The position numbers and the translations under genes are program-made. A model generated the notes under the pieces. It was not told where the DNA came from. It did no database searches and was given only the letters and a program-made list of their open reading frames with translations. A stretch of 64,000 nt of DNA from Amycolatopsis taiwanensis DSM 45107 (GTDB lineage: Bacteria; Actinomycetota; Actinomycetes; Mycobacteriales; Pseudonocardiaceae), in the NCBI RefSeq assembly GCF_000519205.1, contig NZ_JAFB01000013.1:1-64000 (forward strand), read 5' to 3'. Numbering within the stretch: the first letter of the stretch is position 1; each line of letters starts with the position of its first letter. Of this stretch, positions 1 through 7,607 are shown in pieces.

Positions 1-2
1 AA

Positions 3-265
3 CTCAAAGACGGCCTCGGCCTGGACCACTTCGAAGGCCGCTCCTGGCTCGGCTGGCACCGCCACGTCACCCTCACCGCGGTGGCCCAAGCCATCTGCAC
101 CCAGCTCCGACGCACCCCAAAAGCCCCTGCGCAGGCCTGACCCTCTACGCAGTCCTGCGCGAACTCCAGGCCCTGCTCGCGGTCTGGACAGGTGTCTGCC
201 ACACCTGCCGACAACCCGTCCAGACCCGAACCCCACAACAGAAACCCCAGCTCAACAGCACCTAA
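3..265 (+). pseudogene. IS701-like transposase, C-terminal remnant with frameshift
   Basis: Reading frame 3 gives the C-terminal tail of an IS701-type DDE transposase (GLGLDHFEGRSWLGWHRHVT, then TLTAVAQAICTQL) and stops at 138-140. The neighbouring frame from about 131 to 265 continues the same family ending (GLTLYAVLRELQALLAVWTG, CHTCRQP). I infer a frameshift near 130-140 splitting one gene. The 5' part lies outside the window. The family is recognised by sequence style only; no terminal inverted repeat could be confirmed. Confidence 0.7.
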
Positions 266-319
266 CAAAGCGCTACTAGTCTCTGCGCAGCACACAACCA
301 GAGCGGATCAGGAAGGGCT

Positions 320-344
320 GAGGTTCAAGTCCTCCTGGGCCCAC
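320..344 (+). repeat. tRNA-Ile 3'-end fragment, copy 1 (att-like)
   Basis: This stretch contains the T-arm and acceptor 3' strand of an actinobacterial tRNA-Ile (GAGGTTCAAGTCCTCC followed by GGGCCCAC). The last 19 bp (326-344) are identical to 1971-1989. No tRNA 5' half precedes it, so it is not a functional tRNA. Such 3'-end duplications are typical of attachment sites left by tRNA-targeting integrases. Confidence 0.75.
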
Positions 345-546
345 AACAGGTTAAGGCCGGTCTCCCAAGTGCGGTTTGGTGGTGGTAGACCAACTCCGTA
401 ACGGCCGACAGCGACGCTTGCCCGGCCTATGCCGAGGAGAACTGGAAGACCGCATCGAATCGAATGGCGGTTGATACCGTACGGCGTATGTTGATCAACG
501 AAGACCGCGGGCCCGGATTATGCGCGGGGAAGCTGGTGGTGAGCGC

Positions 547-1953
547 ATGAGCTCGAACGGATGCCCGACCCTCGACAACCTCGACGACAGGTCGAGGGAA
601 TGGCTGTTCGACGCCGTGGACCTCGGGATGAAGTACACCGAACTGGACGAGAACGGCTTCGTCCCACTCGCGACGATCCTGGGCGAGGACGGGTCGAAGA
701 ACGTCTTGAAGCTCGTCGGTGACGAGAATGCCTCGTGGAGCCAGGAGGACGCGGTCGCGCTCGGCCGTGAGAAGCTTCGCGAGCTCGACGAGGATGCCCA
801 CTGCGTCACGTTGGTCTACGACGGCTACTTCACCGGCGACGGCGGGCGGACCGAGGCGGTGTTCGTCGAGGCGTACGAACTCGGTCGCCTGGCGGGCGTG
901 CACATGTGCCAGCGGTACGAACGGCGCGGTGGCGGCGTCCGCCTCATCGGGAACCCGATGCTGCTCGACGACGAGAAGGAGCCACTGGTACCGCCGGACC
1001 GGCCCGCGGTGGAGTACCCCAACCTTGGGCCGGAGGCCAAGAGCTTCGCCCTCGAAGCGATCCAGCTCGGGCTGGAGCGCGCGGAGGCGGGAGATTTCCG
1101 CATCATCCCGTTCGCGACCATCCTGGGCGGCGACGGTTCGCGCGACCTGTGGCGCTTCGTCGACGACGAGGCGGACCCCACGGTGGGCGGGGGGCTGGAC
1201 CTCGGGCGGCAGCGGCTGCTGTCGGTCGACAGGAGTTCGCACTGCGTCTCGCTGGTCTGGGGCGGCGACATGGAGCCCGACGACTCCCGGGGCGAGTTCT
1301 CCCCGACCGGTGTGGTGTTCGTCGAGTGCTACGAACTGGGACGTCCGGCCGGCGTGGTGCTGGCCCAGGCGTACTTGCGGGACGACGACTTCTTCGCATT
1401 GAGCGGGGGCGTGCAGGTTCTGGAAGAGGCGGAGCCGCTGGTACCGGCCGACCGGTTCGCCGACTTCCCCAACCTGGACGCGACTTCCGGTGACTTCACC
1501 TACGAGTTGGTCGACCTCGCGCTGGAGCAGGCGGCGGCGTACGACGCCGGTTTCCTGCCGTTTGCCGCCATCCTGGGCAAGGACGGTTCGCGCGACATCT
1601 GGCGCCTCGTCGACGACGAGAACAGCCCGACGGTGGAGGGCTGCGCGGCGCTGGCGCGGCAGCGACTACGCGAACTGGACGGTTCGGCCCACTGCGCAGC
1701 GCTGGTCTGGGACGGCTACATCACGTTCGAGGGCGAGGAGCAGACCGAAGCGGTGTTCGTGGAGAGCTTCGAACTCGGCCGCCCGGCCGGCGTGCTGGTC
1801 GTCCAGCGCTACGGGCGATATGACGGCGGATTCGACCGCATCGGTATTCCCGCCGTGTGCGACGAGCCCGGGCCGCTGGTGCCGCCGCGCCTGTCGGGCC
1901 GGGAGGCGGCCATCGCCAGGATCCAGGAACTTGCCGACCGGCAGAACCGATAA
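547..1953 (+). CDS. Triplicated-domain cytosolic protein of unknown function
   Basis: A 468-residue soluble acidic protein with no signal peptide or membrane segment. It is built of three tandem modules of about 150 residues (roughly 10-143, 155-300, 306-440). Each has a P-[LF]-A-[TA]-ILG-x-DGS core followed by W-x-x-V-D-DE, an [AS]HC..LVWDGY-like strand, and (A)VFVE-x-[YF]-ELGRPAGV. I do not recognise the family. The start at 547 follows a GGTGGTGAG-like RBS; an ATG at 520 would add nine residues. The gene sits alone between two tRNA-Ile 3' fragments, and its TAA stop lies inside the second fragment. Delivery as cargo of a mobile islet is inference. Confidence 0.85.
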   Translation: MSSNGCPTLDNLDDRSREWLFDAVDLGMKYTELDENGFVPLATILGEDGSKNVLKLVGDENASWSQEDAVALGREKLRELDEDAHCVTLVYDGYFTGDGGRTEAVFVEAYELGRLAGVHMCQRYERRGGGVRLIGNPMLLDDEKEPLVPPDRPAVEYPNLGPEAKSFALEAIQLGLERAEAGDFRIIPFATILGGDGSRDLWRFVDDEADPTVGGGLDLGRQRLLSVDRSSHCVSLVWGGDMEPDDSRGEFSPTGVVFVECYELGRPAGVVLAQAYLRDDDFFALSGGVQVLEEAEPLVPADRFADFPNLDATSGDFTYELVDLALEQAAAYDAGFLPFAAILGKDGSRDIWRLVDDENSPTVEGCAALARQRLRELDGSAHCAALVWDGYITFEGEEQTEAVFVESFELGRPAGVLVVQRYGRYDGGFDRIGIPAVCDEPGPLVPPRLSGREAAIARIQELADRQNR

Positions 1954-1989
1954 CGAAGAGGTCGGAGCTCCAAGTCCTCCTGGGCCCAC
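1949..1989 (+). repeat. tRNA-Ile 3'-half fragment, copy 2 (att-like)
   Basis: The sequence runs from the GAT anticodon through the variable loop, T-arm and acceptor 3' strand of a tRNA-Ile (GATAACGAAGAGGTCGGAG, then CAAGTCCTCCTGGGCCCAC), with a few changes in the T-arm. There is no 5' half. It shares 19 identical bp with 326-344. The intact tRNA-Ile normally lies just upstream of tRNA-Ala in this locus and is presumably left of the window. Confidence 0.85.
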
Positions 1990-1997
1990 CCAAGGCC

Positions 1998-2031
1998 AAG
2001 GCCCGTCCCCCAGCAATGGGAAACGGGCCTT
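1998..2031 (+). terminator. Hairpin terminator after tRNA-Ile fragment
   Basis: AAGGCCCGT and ACGGGCCTT form a perfect 9-bp stem with a short inner CCC/GGG pairing. It lies 8 bp after the tRNA-Ile fragment, where the terminator of an intact tRNA-Ile would be expected. This side may therefore be the original chromosomal flank. Confidence 0.6.
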
Positions 2032-2042
2032 CGGTGTCTGAC

Positions 2043-2189
2043 CGGCTTAACCGTCTGGATGCGATCTCACCGCGCACGACCACAACGGATGTGGAGATCG
2101 CCGGGCATGCCATCCCCACGGGCTCGCTCGTGCTCATTTCGCTTGCCGCCGCCAACCGCGACCTGGCCGTCATCGACGATCCCAAGAGG
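2043..2189 (+). pseudogene. Cytochrome P450 internal fragment
   Basis: One frame encodes about 49 residues typical of a bacterial P450 after the K-helix: PRTTTTDVEIAGHAIPTG, then SLVLISLAAANRD and a DDPKR that corresponds to the usual DDPDRFD. Neither the N-terminal part nor the heme-binding Cys loop is present. It is a decayed fragment with no start or terminator of its own. Confidence 0.75.
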
Positions 2190-2219
2190 GCCGTACCGAG
2201 CGGCCTTCCGGGGTTGCCG

Positions 2220-2942
2220 TCACGCCGCTGCTGGTGTGCTCCGCATTTCCCGGCCCGCCGGGGCAGCGCGTCGGTAGAGGTGTATGGCGAAGGCGACGGT
2301 CCAGGCCCAGGTCAGTCCGAGTGGCGCGAAAAAGGCCAGTCGGACTATCGGGTTGTCGGTGCCGTTAGCGGCGGGGGCGAGTGGGTTGTGGGCCACGAGC
2401 ATGGCGGTGCCCAGGATGGGGACGGCCGTGACCGTGAACCAGGCCCAGGCCCGGCGCCCTTCGGCGGCGAGCGACCACGCGATCACCAGGCTCGCTGCGG
2501 TGAGGATGACGTAGCCGCCCCCGCGTGCGGCTTGGTGCACGATGCCGTGCCAGGTGGTCTGCGCCATCTCCGCTGTTGTTCCCGCCGGGAAGCCGGGCTG
2601 CGGGTCCGAGGGGAAGATGCCGCCGACGATGATGGCGGCGCCGTACAGCCCGAGTAGTCGCGGCCCCCATCCGGCGAAGCGACCCGTGCGCAGTACCTGG
2701 CTCACACCGACCGCGAACAGCACTATCAGCACTCCGGTCAGGAGCCCGTTCGTCCTCTGCAGCCAACCGAGGTCACCGGTGGTCATCACGTTGAAGGTGT
2801 GCACTCTCGGGTCGAAGCCGTCGCGGGTCAGCCCCTGGATCAGCGTCACCGCCACGTACAGGGGACCGGCCACGACGCCGCACGCCAGCAGCACACGGGT
2901 TGCGCGTGCCGACCCCACCTGTTCCACCATGGAGTTCGTCAT
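2220..2942 (-). CDS. DUF998 family integral membrane protein
   Basis: A 240-residue hydrophobic protein with about six predicted membrane helices (for example near residues 17-38, 65-83, 95-112, 140-160, 168-186 and 208-230). The overall pattern, including an N-terminal GPLYV-x-V segment, a GIFPSDP loop and a GIVHQ motif, matches DUF998 proteins of actinobacteria, whose function is not established. The ATG is preceded by GGAGA. It lies alone between P450 fragments on either side. Confidence 0.8.
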   Translation of the reverse strand: MTNSMVEQVGSARATRVLLACGVVAGPLYVAVTLIQGLTRDGFDPRVHTFNVMTTGDLGWLQRTNGLLTGVLIVLFAVGVSQVLRTGRFAGWGPRLLGLYGAAIIVGGIFPSDPQPGFPAGTTAEMAQTTWHGIVHQAARGGGYVILTAASLVIAWSLAAEGRRAWAWFTVTAVPILGTAMLVAHNPLAPAANGTDNPIVRLAFFAPLGLTWAWTVAFAIHLYRRAAPAGREMRSTPAAA

Positions 2943-3332
2943 AGCGTCTCCTTCGCTATCTGTTCGGTCAGTGGTGCGGCGGGCGCGGCCAGTGCTGGGC
3001 CGCCGAGAACGACGGCGAACTGATATGAGGTACTCGTTCTCTTCCTGCGACGGGACGGTCTGATCCTGCCTGCCAAGCCCGTTTCCAGTCGTCCCGCGAA
3101 CGTGGACAGTTCGCGCTGCCGCCGATGCTGTAGGCGACTACTGCGGACGCCGCCCGAGCCGCGGAACTACCGCATGTGCGGTAAGCGGCTGATCATCCGT
3201 GCGGAGGAGTCGCCCGCGCGAACAGCTGGCTAGGGTGCGGGTGTGAACAGGCGGCAGGACTAGCTGATCCTCGGGATGCGATCTCACCGATCGAACTCTC
3301 GTCTTGACCACGACGAAGCGATCATCAACTGC
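2943..3332. other. Gene-free stretch upstream of the DUF998 gene
   Basis: No convincing gene is visible. The part near 2943-3000 should hold the promoter of the minus-strand membrane-protein gene. A 16-bp segment at 3274-3289 (GGATGCGATCTCACCG) exactly repeats 2057-2072, which lies in the P450 fragment. Short Cys/Arg-rich frames near 3110-3230 look like gene debris but cannot be assigned. Confidence 0.4.
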
Positions 3333-3467
3333 TCACCAGGTCACCTGCAGCGCGTGCAGACCGTACACGACGCTGAAGACCCGAAAGTCCACTTGCTCGT
3401 GCGGATCGGCCAGGGCGAGGTCGGGGAAGCGCCGTAGCAGGGCGGGGGAGGCTGTGTCAGCCTTGGC
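3333..3467 (-). pseudogene. Cytochrome P450 C-terminal fragment (opposite strand)
   Basis: The minus strand encodes ALLRRFPDLALA followed by FRVFSVVYGLHALQVTW and a stop, the standard C-terminal end of actinobacterial P450s. No upstream heme-loop sequence is in frame. It is inverted relative to the internal P450 fragment at 2043-2189. The two may come from one gene broken by rearrangement or from two genes. Confidence 0.75.
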
Positions 3468-3479
3468 CGGCGCGCAGGC

Positions 3480-3722
3480 GTGCGACAGTTCGCCCACAAA
3501 GACGACACCTCGCGGAACGTCTATTTCGGTGGCCGCCTCGGCGCGGCATATAAGGAGCTGACCTGCAAGTTCGGGTTGATGAAGATCCGCCGCGAGGCCC
3601 GCAAGCCGGGTTCCATGCCGTGGATCAAGGGCGGCCCGCGTCCTGAGCAGCTGGTCTCCGACGCACGGACGGCCGCGCGCCAGTACGCCAGTCGCACAGT
3701 GAGACCTTGGGCCGGGTTGTGA
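3480..3722 (+). CDS. Small hypothetical ORF, doubtful
   Basis: An 80-codon frame with a basic composition (GLMKIRREARKPG, MPWIKGGPRPEQL). It does not resemble the surrounding shadow frames. I do not recognise it, and it has no clear RBS. It ends just before a long inverted repeat, and the neighbourhood is full of gene fragments, so it may itself be a remnant. Confidence 0.25.
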   Translation: MRQFAHKDDTSRNVYFGGRLGAAYKELTCKFGLMKIRREARKPGSMPWIKGGPRPEQLVSDARTAARQYASRTVRPWAGL

Positions 3723-3723
3723 T

Positions 3724-3797
3724 CATGAATGCGGCCACCGGGTAATCAACTTCAAGTTGTGTTGGGTCGTAAAGAAACCGCGGTGGCCGCATTCATG
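3724..3797. repeat. 17-bp perfect inverted repeat with 40-nt loop
   Basis: CATGAATGCGGCCACCG at 3724-3740 is perfectly complementary to 3781-3797. The 40-nt spacer has lower GC than its surroundings. It could be a factor-independent terminator-like hairpin, or the joined ends of a small transposable element. No target-site duplication was identified. Confidence 0.7.
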
Positions 3798-3847
3798 GGC
3801 GGTAGTTTTGATGACGCCTCGATCCGGGTCTGGCTGCGCGATCCTGC

Positions 3848-4678
3848 TTAATGATCCATGAGTGTCGCGCGCTGGAACTCCCACGGGTCGTGGGCGCAGA
3901 AGATGTCGACCTCATCCTTGTGTCGACGAAACAGCTCCCGAAGCTGGTGCAGGCTATTGAGACGTTGTTTCTGGTCGACCTGTGCGCTGTCTTGGATGAG
4001 TTGAAGTTCGGGATGGGGCCGAGGAGGGTCTGCTTCGACTTCGCCGTGATAGAAGTAAGCATCGCCAGCGTGTAGCAGCCAACCATTCGGCTGTCGTACT
4101 GCGACCCCGCTATGCCCTGGTGTATGGCCGGGAAGCGGGATCAACACGATGTCGTCCGGCAACCCTTCGAGGTTGGCGATACCTTCGAATCCCAACCAGC
4201 TGCCTTTGTGTGGTCGGGCTATTGCCAAGTCTGGGCCGTGCGCGCGGTGCGCTGCCATGAAGCGGTCAAAGCTGTCGTGATGATGCTCGGCGGTGGGATC
4301 GCTAACCGCTCGGTATTCGGCCTCGTGCACATGCACCGTGGCGTGGGGGAAATCGGGGAGCCCTCCGGTGTGGTCACGGTGCAGGTGAGTGAGCACGATA
4401 TGCCGTACGTCATCGGCGTCGAATCCGAGCCGAGCGATCTGACCTACCGCGGTTCGGTCCGCGTCGAGGACCGGATCGGCGAAATCCACCCAGTCCGAAC
4501 CGAGTCGTTGGCGCGGACTTCGCATGTCCTCCACGCCGAGACCGGTGTCCACGAGGACCAGCCCGTTGCGGTCGGTCTCGATCAGCAGGCAGTGGCAGAC
4601 CACCCGTGCGGGCGGCAACCCGCTTTCGACCGGAGCGATCATCCGCAGCGATCCGCAGTCGAGATGATGGACACGCAC
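3848..4678 (-). CDS. Metallo-beta-lactamase fold hydrolase (lactonase-like)
   Basis: A 276-residue protein with the MBL metal motif HLHRDH at residues 98-103 and downstream GHTPGHSG and HAGDA motifs that supply further metal ligands. The arrangement (VDTG near residue 45, THLHRDHTGG, then GDAYF) resembles the N-acyl-homoserine-lactonase/MBL-hydrolase branch. The exact substrate cannot be read from sequence. The GTG start follows GAGGAG. It is divergently transcribed from an HxlR regulator across 65 bp, so regulation by that protein is likely. Confidence 0.85.
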   Translation of the reverse strand: MRVHHLDCGSLRMIAPVESGLPPARVVCHCLLIETDRNGLVLVDTGLGVEDMRSPRQRLGSDWVDFADPVLDADRTAVGQIARLGFDADDVRHIVLTHLHRDHTGGLPDFPHATVHVHEAEYRAVSDPTAEHHHDSFDRFMAAHRAHGPDLAIARPHKGSWLGFEGIANLEGLPDDIVLIPLPGHTPGHSGVAVRQPNGWLLHAGDAYFYHGEVEADPPRPHPELQLIQDSAQVDQKQRLNSLHQLRELFRRHKDEVDIFCAHDPWEFQRATLMDH

Positions 4679-4743
4679 GGTGGATACTCCTCTGTTGCAA
4701 GACGTAGCGTTGGCTGTCGAGCAGGACGTTAGGAGGCACGGTC

Positions 4744-5118
4744 GTGGCTCACCAAACGGTTAGCTACCCCAAGGACGGGCCGCTGGGCACCTGCTTGGGG
4801 CCGGTTGTCGAACCCAACCCCAACTGCCCCGTCGAGATCACCCTTGCCGCGCTGCGCGGACGCTGGACCCCGCTGGTACTACTCGAATTCCTTCGCAACG
4901 GCGAACTGGGTTTCTCCGAACTCGCAGGCGCCCTGCCCGGGCTTTCCGACAAGGTGCTTTCGGAGAGACTGAACCAACTGACCGATGCGGGTATCGTCGA
5001 ACGCCACCGCACACCGTCGTGGCCCCCGCGAGTCAGGTACACCCTGACCGAGCGCGGCCGAGACCTGGCTCCAGTGCTGGAAACCCTGTGGTCCTGGGGC
5101 ACTGCCCAGAATTCCTAG
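4744..5118 (+). CDS. HxlR family winged-helix regulator
   Basis: A 124-residue protein with a single HxlR/MarR-like winged helix. Residues 29-115 include CPVEITLAALRGRWTPLVL, a FSELAGALPGLSDKVLSERL recognition region and RVRYTLTERG for the wing. A Cys at about residue 18 and another at about 29 could sense redox or electrophiles, as in some HxlR members. The GTG start has AGGAGG 5-10 nt upstream. The divergent MBL hydrolase is the probable target. Confidence 0.9.
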   Translation: MAHQTVSYPKDGPLGTCLGPVVEPNPNCPVEITLAALRGRWTPLVLLEFLRNGELGFSELAGALPGLSDKVLSERLNQLTDAGIVERHRTPSWPPRVRYTLTERGRDLAPVLETLWSWGTAQNS

Positions 5119-5272
5119 TACTGGGCCAACCGCTTTCCGGAGAACGCCACTCAAAGGGGCTTCCCGCAATATTCGCAGCAACCTCGACGGCTGGCGGAAA
5201 GTCGCGTCGGATGATTGATCAACTCGCTGCGGGCGCAAGTCGCCGACGCAGATTTGGCGAAGCTCGTCGGTC

Positions 5273-5710
5273 TCAGGATTGGTCGTCGAAGCGGACGAAG
5301 GAACGCAGCGTGCCGGGTCCGTAGTCGCGGATCTCGGCGTAGCCCAGGCTCTCGTAGAAGGCGCGTTGGCCCGGCTCGTCGTCGGTGAGCAGGACTTTCT
5401 GCCGGACGTTGCGATAGCGGTCGAGCACCGCCCGCACCAGGGCGCGGCCGATCCCGCGGCGTTGTGCGTCCGGGTGTACGAGAACGTCCTGGAGGTAGCA
5501 GATCGTGGCCCCGTCGGACATCGCTCGGGCGAGGCCGACCAGCTTCCCGCCTTGGCGGGCGGTCACCACGTAGGACGACCCGGCCACACCCGCCTGCAGC
5601 AAATCCGGCGAGTCGGTGTAGGCCGACCAGCCCACCGCCTGGTAGAGCGCCAGCAACTCGTCCACCGGTATCTCCGGCTCCGGTCCGATCGCAGGCGCGG
5701 TGTCGTCCAC
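5273..5710 (-). CDS. GNAT family N-acetyltransferase
   Basis: A 145-residue protein with a complete GNAT fold. The acetyl-CoA-binding motif A is VLVHPDAQRRGIGRALV (Q-R-R-G-I-G), preceded by a GKLVGLARAMSD strand, and the C-terminal part has the common AFYESLGY motif. The acceptor substrate is unknown. The start is GTG. Confidence 0.9.
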   Translation of the reverse strand: MDDTAPAIGPEPEIPVDELLALYQAVGWSAYTDSPDLLQAGVAGSSYVVTARQGGKLVGLARAMSDGATICYLQDVLVHPDAQRRGIGRALVRAVLDRYRNVRQKVLLTDDEPGQRAFYESLGYAEIRDYGPGTLRSFVRFDDQS

Positions 5711-5831
5711 GGCCTGATCTTCGCATACTGCCCACCGGCGTGATCGTGATCAATATCGAAGTCCAGGATCTCCTTTCGCTTGGCCCGCTTACGATTCCCT
5801 CGACCGGGACCAGACCGGATACGTTTTCCAG

Positions 5832-5857
5832 CTCGCGCACGGAGTTACGTGCGCGAG
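5832..5857 (+). promoter_or_regulatory. Inverted repeat in the leader of the membrane-protein gene
   Basis: CTCGCGCAC and GTGCGCGAG form a perfect 9-bp inverted repeat with an 8-nt spacer, ending about 17 bp before the GTG start at 5875 and just ahead of the GGGAGGAG RBS. It could be an operator or an mRNA hairpin limiting translation. Confidence 0.4.
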
Positions 5858-5874
5858 GGAGGAGTCAGGGCTTC

Positions 5875-7002
5875 GTGAGCGCATACATCGATGGTTCCGT
5901 TCCGGACGCCCGTCAGGCCCCGGTTGTCGTGTTCGAACCGCGTGGTGACCGTCCAGCCCGGGAAGAACCACTGATCGCGCCGGTGCTCAGGTCGTTGGCC
6001 CGAAAGAGACGACTGGCCCTGGTGATACCACCGCTGTTTCTCGCGATCGTGGTCCTGCCGTTTCTGTTCCCTGGCCGTTCCGACCTGGGCGCGCTGCCCG
6101 TCCTGTCGGTGACGGGCGGCGCGGTGGCCTTGCTCTTCGCGACCTACAACTGGTGGCATTCGCGCCCGGCGGGCTGGAAGAAACTGCTGGAACGGCCGAT
6201 ACGCCGGGTCGAGTTCGGCGCGGCCGATATCCGTACGACGCGGTGGACCGCATGGCTACGCGTCGTCGTGGGGCCCGATGAGCTGTGGATCAGGACCTGG
6301 ATGGTGCGGCTGGTCGGGTCGTTTGCCGCGCGCAAGGGCTACCTGTGGGTCCTGGGACCTTATTCAGGCGGACGTGTGCTCGTCTTCCTGCCTGGCTTGA
6401 TAATCCCCGCTTCCGCCCGGCTGCGGCGGACACCCGCGCGCGACGCGCGGCCGATTGCCCCGATGCCCGGCGTACCCAGTGCGCCGAAGGACGATCCGGT
6501 ACTGGTGGCCATGGTTCGGTTCAATCGACGCTTGCTCCTGGGTATGGTCGCGCTGCTTCTGGCGGCCGTCGGCTGGCTGATCGCGTCCTATGGCCCGGAC
6601 CTGGTCGGTGATCCGCCCCGCGGCCGGGAAACATTCGTTCGGGCAGGCATTTTCATGGCCGTGGTCTGGGTTGCCTTGGTCTGCGTGGCTCTCGTGAGGC
6701 TGCCGCTGATCAGTCGGGTCGCGCACGCGAGGGGTTGGACTCCGGTTCGCGTCGCGTTCGACGGTCCCATGCGGGAGGGCGCCACCAAGGTCAACCTCGC
6801 GGGAAGGGTATGGCTGCCCGATGGAACAGAACGATCCGTGCGGTTGCGCGCGGTCAATGTCGGCCTGGCCGCGAGCATGCAGGCATCGGGAGTGCTTTGG
6901 GTGATCGGGGCTCCTCGTGCGTACGGTTCCCTCGCCGTCGGCGTGCCCGGTCACCCGCTGATCGGTTTCGGGGCGGTCAGACGGAAACGGAAGGCGTCCT
7001 AG
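5875..7002 (+). CDS. Membrane protein with four predicted helices, unknown function
   Basis: The GTG at 5875 is chosen because GGGAGGAG lies about 10 nt upstream; the open frame extends much further 5' but there reads antisense to the GNAT gene. The 375-residue product has two paired hydrophobic segments, near residues 45-65 and 73-92 and again near 220-242 and 258-280. Basic cytosolic stretches and a soluble C-terminal domain follow. The pattern is common in unnamed actinobacterial membrane proteins. It stands alone, with its own terminator downstream. Confidence 0.75.
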   Translation: MSAYIDGSVPDARQAPVVVFEPRGDRPAREEPLIAPVLRSLARKRRLALVIPPLFLAIVVLPFLFPGRSDLGALPVLSVTGGAVALLFATYNWWHSRPAGWKKLLERPIRRVEFGAADIRTTRWTAWLRVVVGPDELWIRTWMVRLVGSFAARKGYLWVLGPYSGGRVLVFLPGLIIPASARLRRTPARDARPIAPMPGVPSAPKDDPVLVAMVRFNRRLLLGMVALLLAAVGWLIASYGPDLVGDPPRGRETFVRAGIFMAVVWVALVCVALVRLPLISRVAHARGWTPVRVAFDGPMREGATKVNLAGRVWLPDGTERSVRLRAVNVGLAASMQASGVLWVIGAPRAYGSLAVGVPGHPLIGFGAVRRKRKAS

Positions 7003-7029
7003 CCGGTTTCGCGGACGCGTGAGCGTGAC

Positions 7030-7070
7030 GACGGGGCGTCCTCCCTTGAGCGCTGGGAGGGCGCCCCGTC
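7030..7070. terminator. Bidirectional terminator
   Basis: GACGGGGCG and CGCCCCGTC form the outer stem and CTCCC/GGGAG extends it, around a 9-nt loop. It lies between two convergent genes and should serve both. Confidence 0.8.
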
Positions 7071-7074
7071 CAGC

Positions 7075-7524
7075 TCACCAGGTCTTGCCGGCCTGCGTGC
7101 GGTACGTGCGGTTGATGCGGTTGAAGAAGTTGGCCAGCGCGATGTTCAGGACGATCGCGGACAGCTGCTTCTCGTCGAAGTGGGCGGCGGCTGCTTCCCA
7201 GATCTCGTCGGTCACGCCTGGCGCGCTGTCCTGGATCCGGGTGGCGGCTTCGGCCAGCGCGAGCGCTGCCCGCTCCTGCTCGGTGAAGAACGGCGTCTCG
7301 CGCCACGTGACCACGTTGTGCAGCCGCTCCTCGGTCTCGCCGTGCTTCTTGGCCGACGCGACCCCGGCATATACGCACGGGCTGCACCCGTTGATCTGGC
7401 TGGCCCGCAGGTGGACCAACTCGAGCACGAGCGGGTCGACGCCACCGGCGTGAATCGCCTTGTTGAGGTGCTGAATCGCGGTCATCAAGTCGGGACTCAC
7501 CGGGCCCTGCGTGCGTGCTTCCAT
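7075..7524 (-). CDS. AhpD-like carboxymuconolactone decarboxylase family protein
   Basis: A 149-residue protein starting at ATG 7524, with GGAGGAG 8 nt upstream. It has the core of the AhpD/CMD family: VLELVHLRASQINGCSPCVY with the CxxC redox pair, and FNRINRTYR near the C-terminus. Family members act as alkylhydroperoxidase partners or small redox enzymes. It is divergent from a SigJ/ECF41-type sigma gene, a known pairing (ECF41 sigma factors often neighbour CMD proteins), so control by that sigma is likely. Confidence 0.88.
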   Translation of the reverse strand: MEARTQGPVSPDLMTAIQHLNKAIHAGGVDPLVLELVHLRASQINGCSPCVYAGVASAKKHGETEERLHNVVTWRETPFFTEQERAALALAEAATRIQDSAPGVTDEIWEAAAAHFDEKQLSAIVLNIALANFFNRINRTYRTQAGKTW

Positions 7525-7578
7525 TGGTCTTGCTCCTCCATCGGTTACCTGTGCCCGTTCGAGCACGTCATCACCCAT

Positions 7579-7605
7579 GACGGAGCAGAGCCGAGGAAGG
7601 TAACA
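7579..7605 (-). promoter_or_regulatory. ECF41-like promoter motif upstream of the AhpD-like gene
   Basis: On the minus strand, TGTTACC and CGTC are separated by 16 bp. The reported ECF41 target is TGTCACA with CGTC about 16 bp away, so five of seven -35 bases and the whole -10 match. It lies about 55 bp before the AhpD start and next to the sigma start codon. Confidence 0.45.
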
Positions 7606-7607
7606 AC

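Noticed and set aside
192..401. 69-codon open frame on the plus strand
   Set aside because: It covers the transposase tail and the first tRNA-Ile fragment and has no coding character of its own.
5464..5874. N-terminal extension of the membrane-protein gene
   Set aside because: This part is antisense to the GNAT gene, Arg/Pro-rich and lacks an RBS; the GTG at 5875 has a good one.
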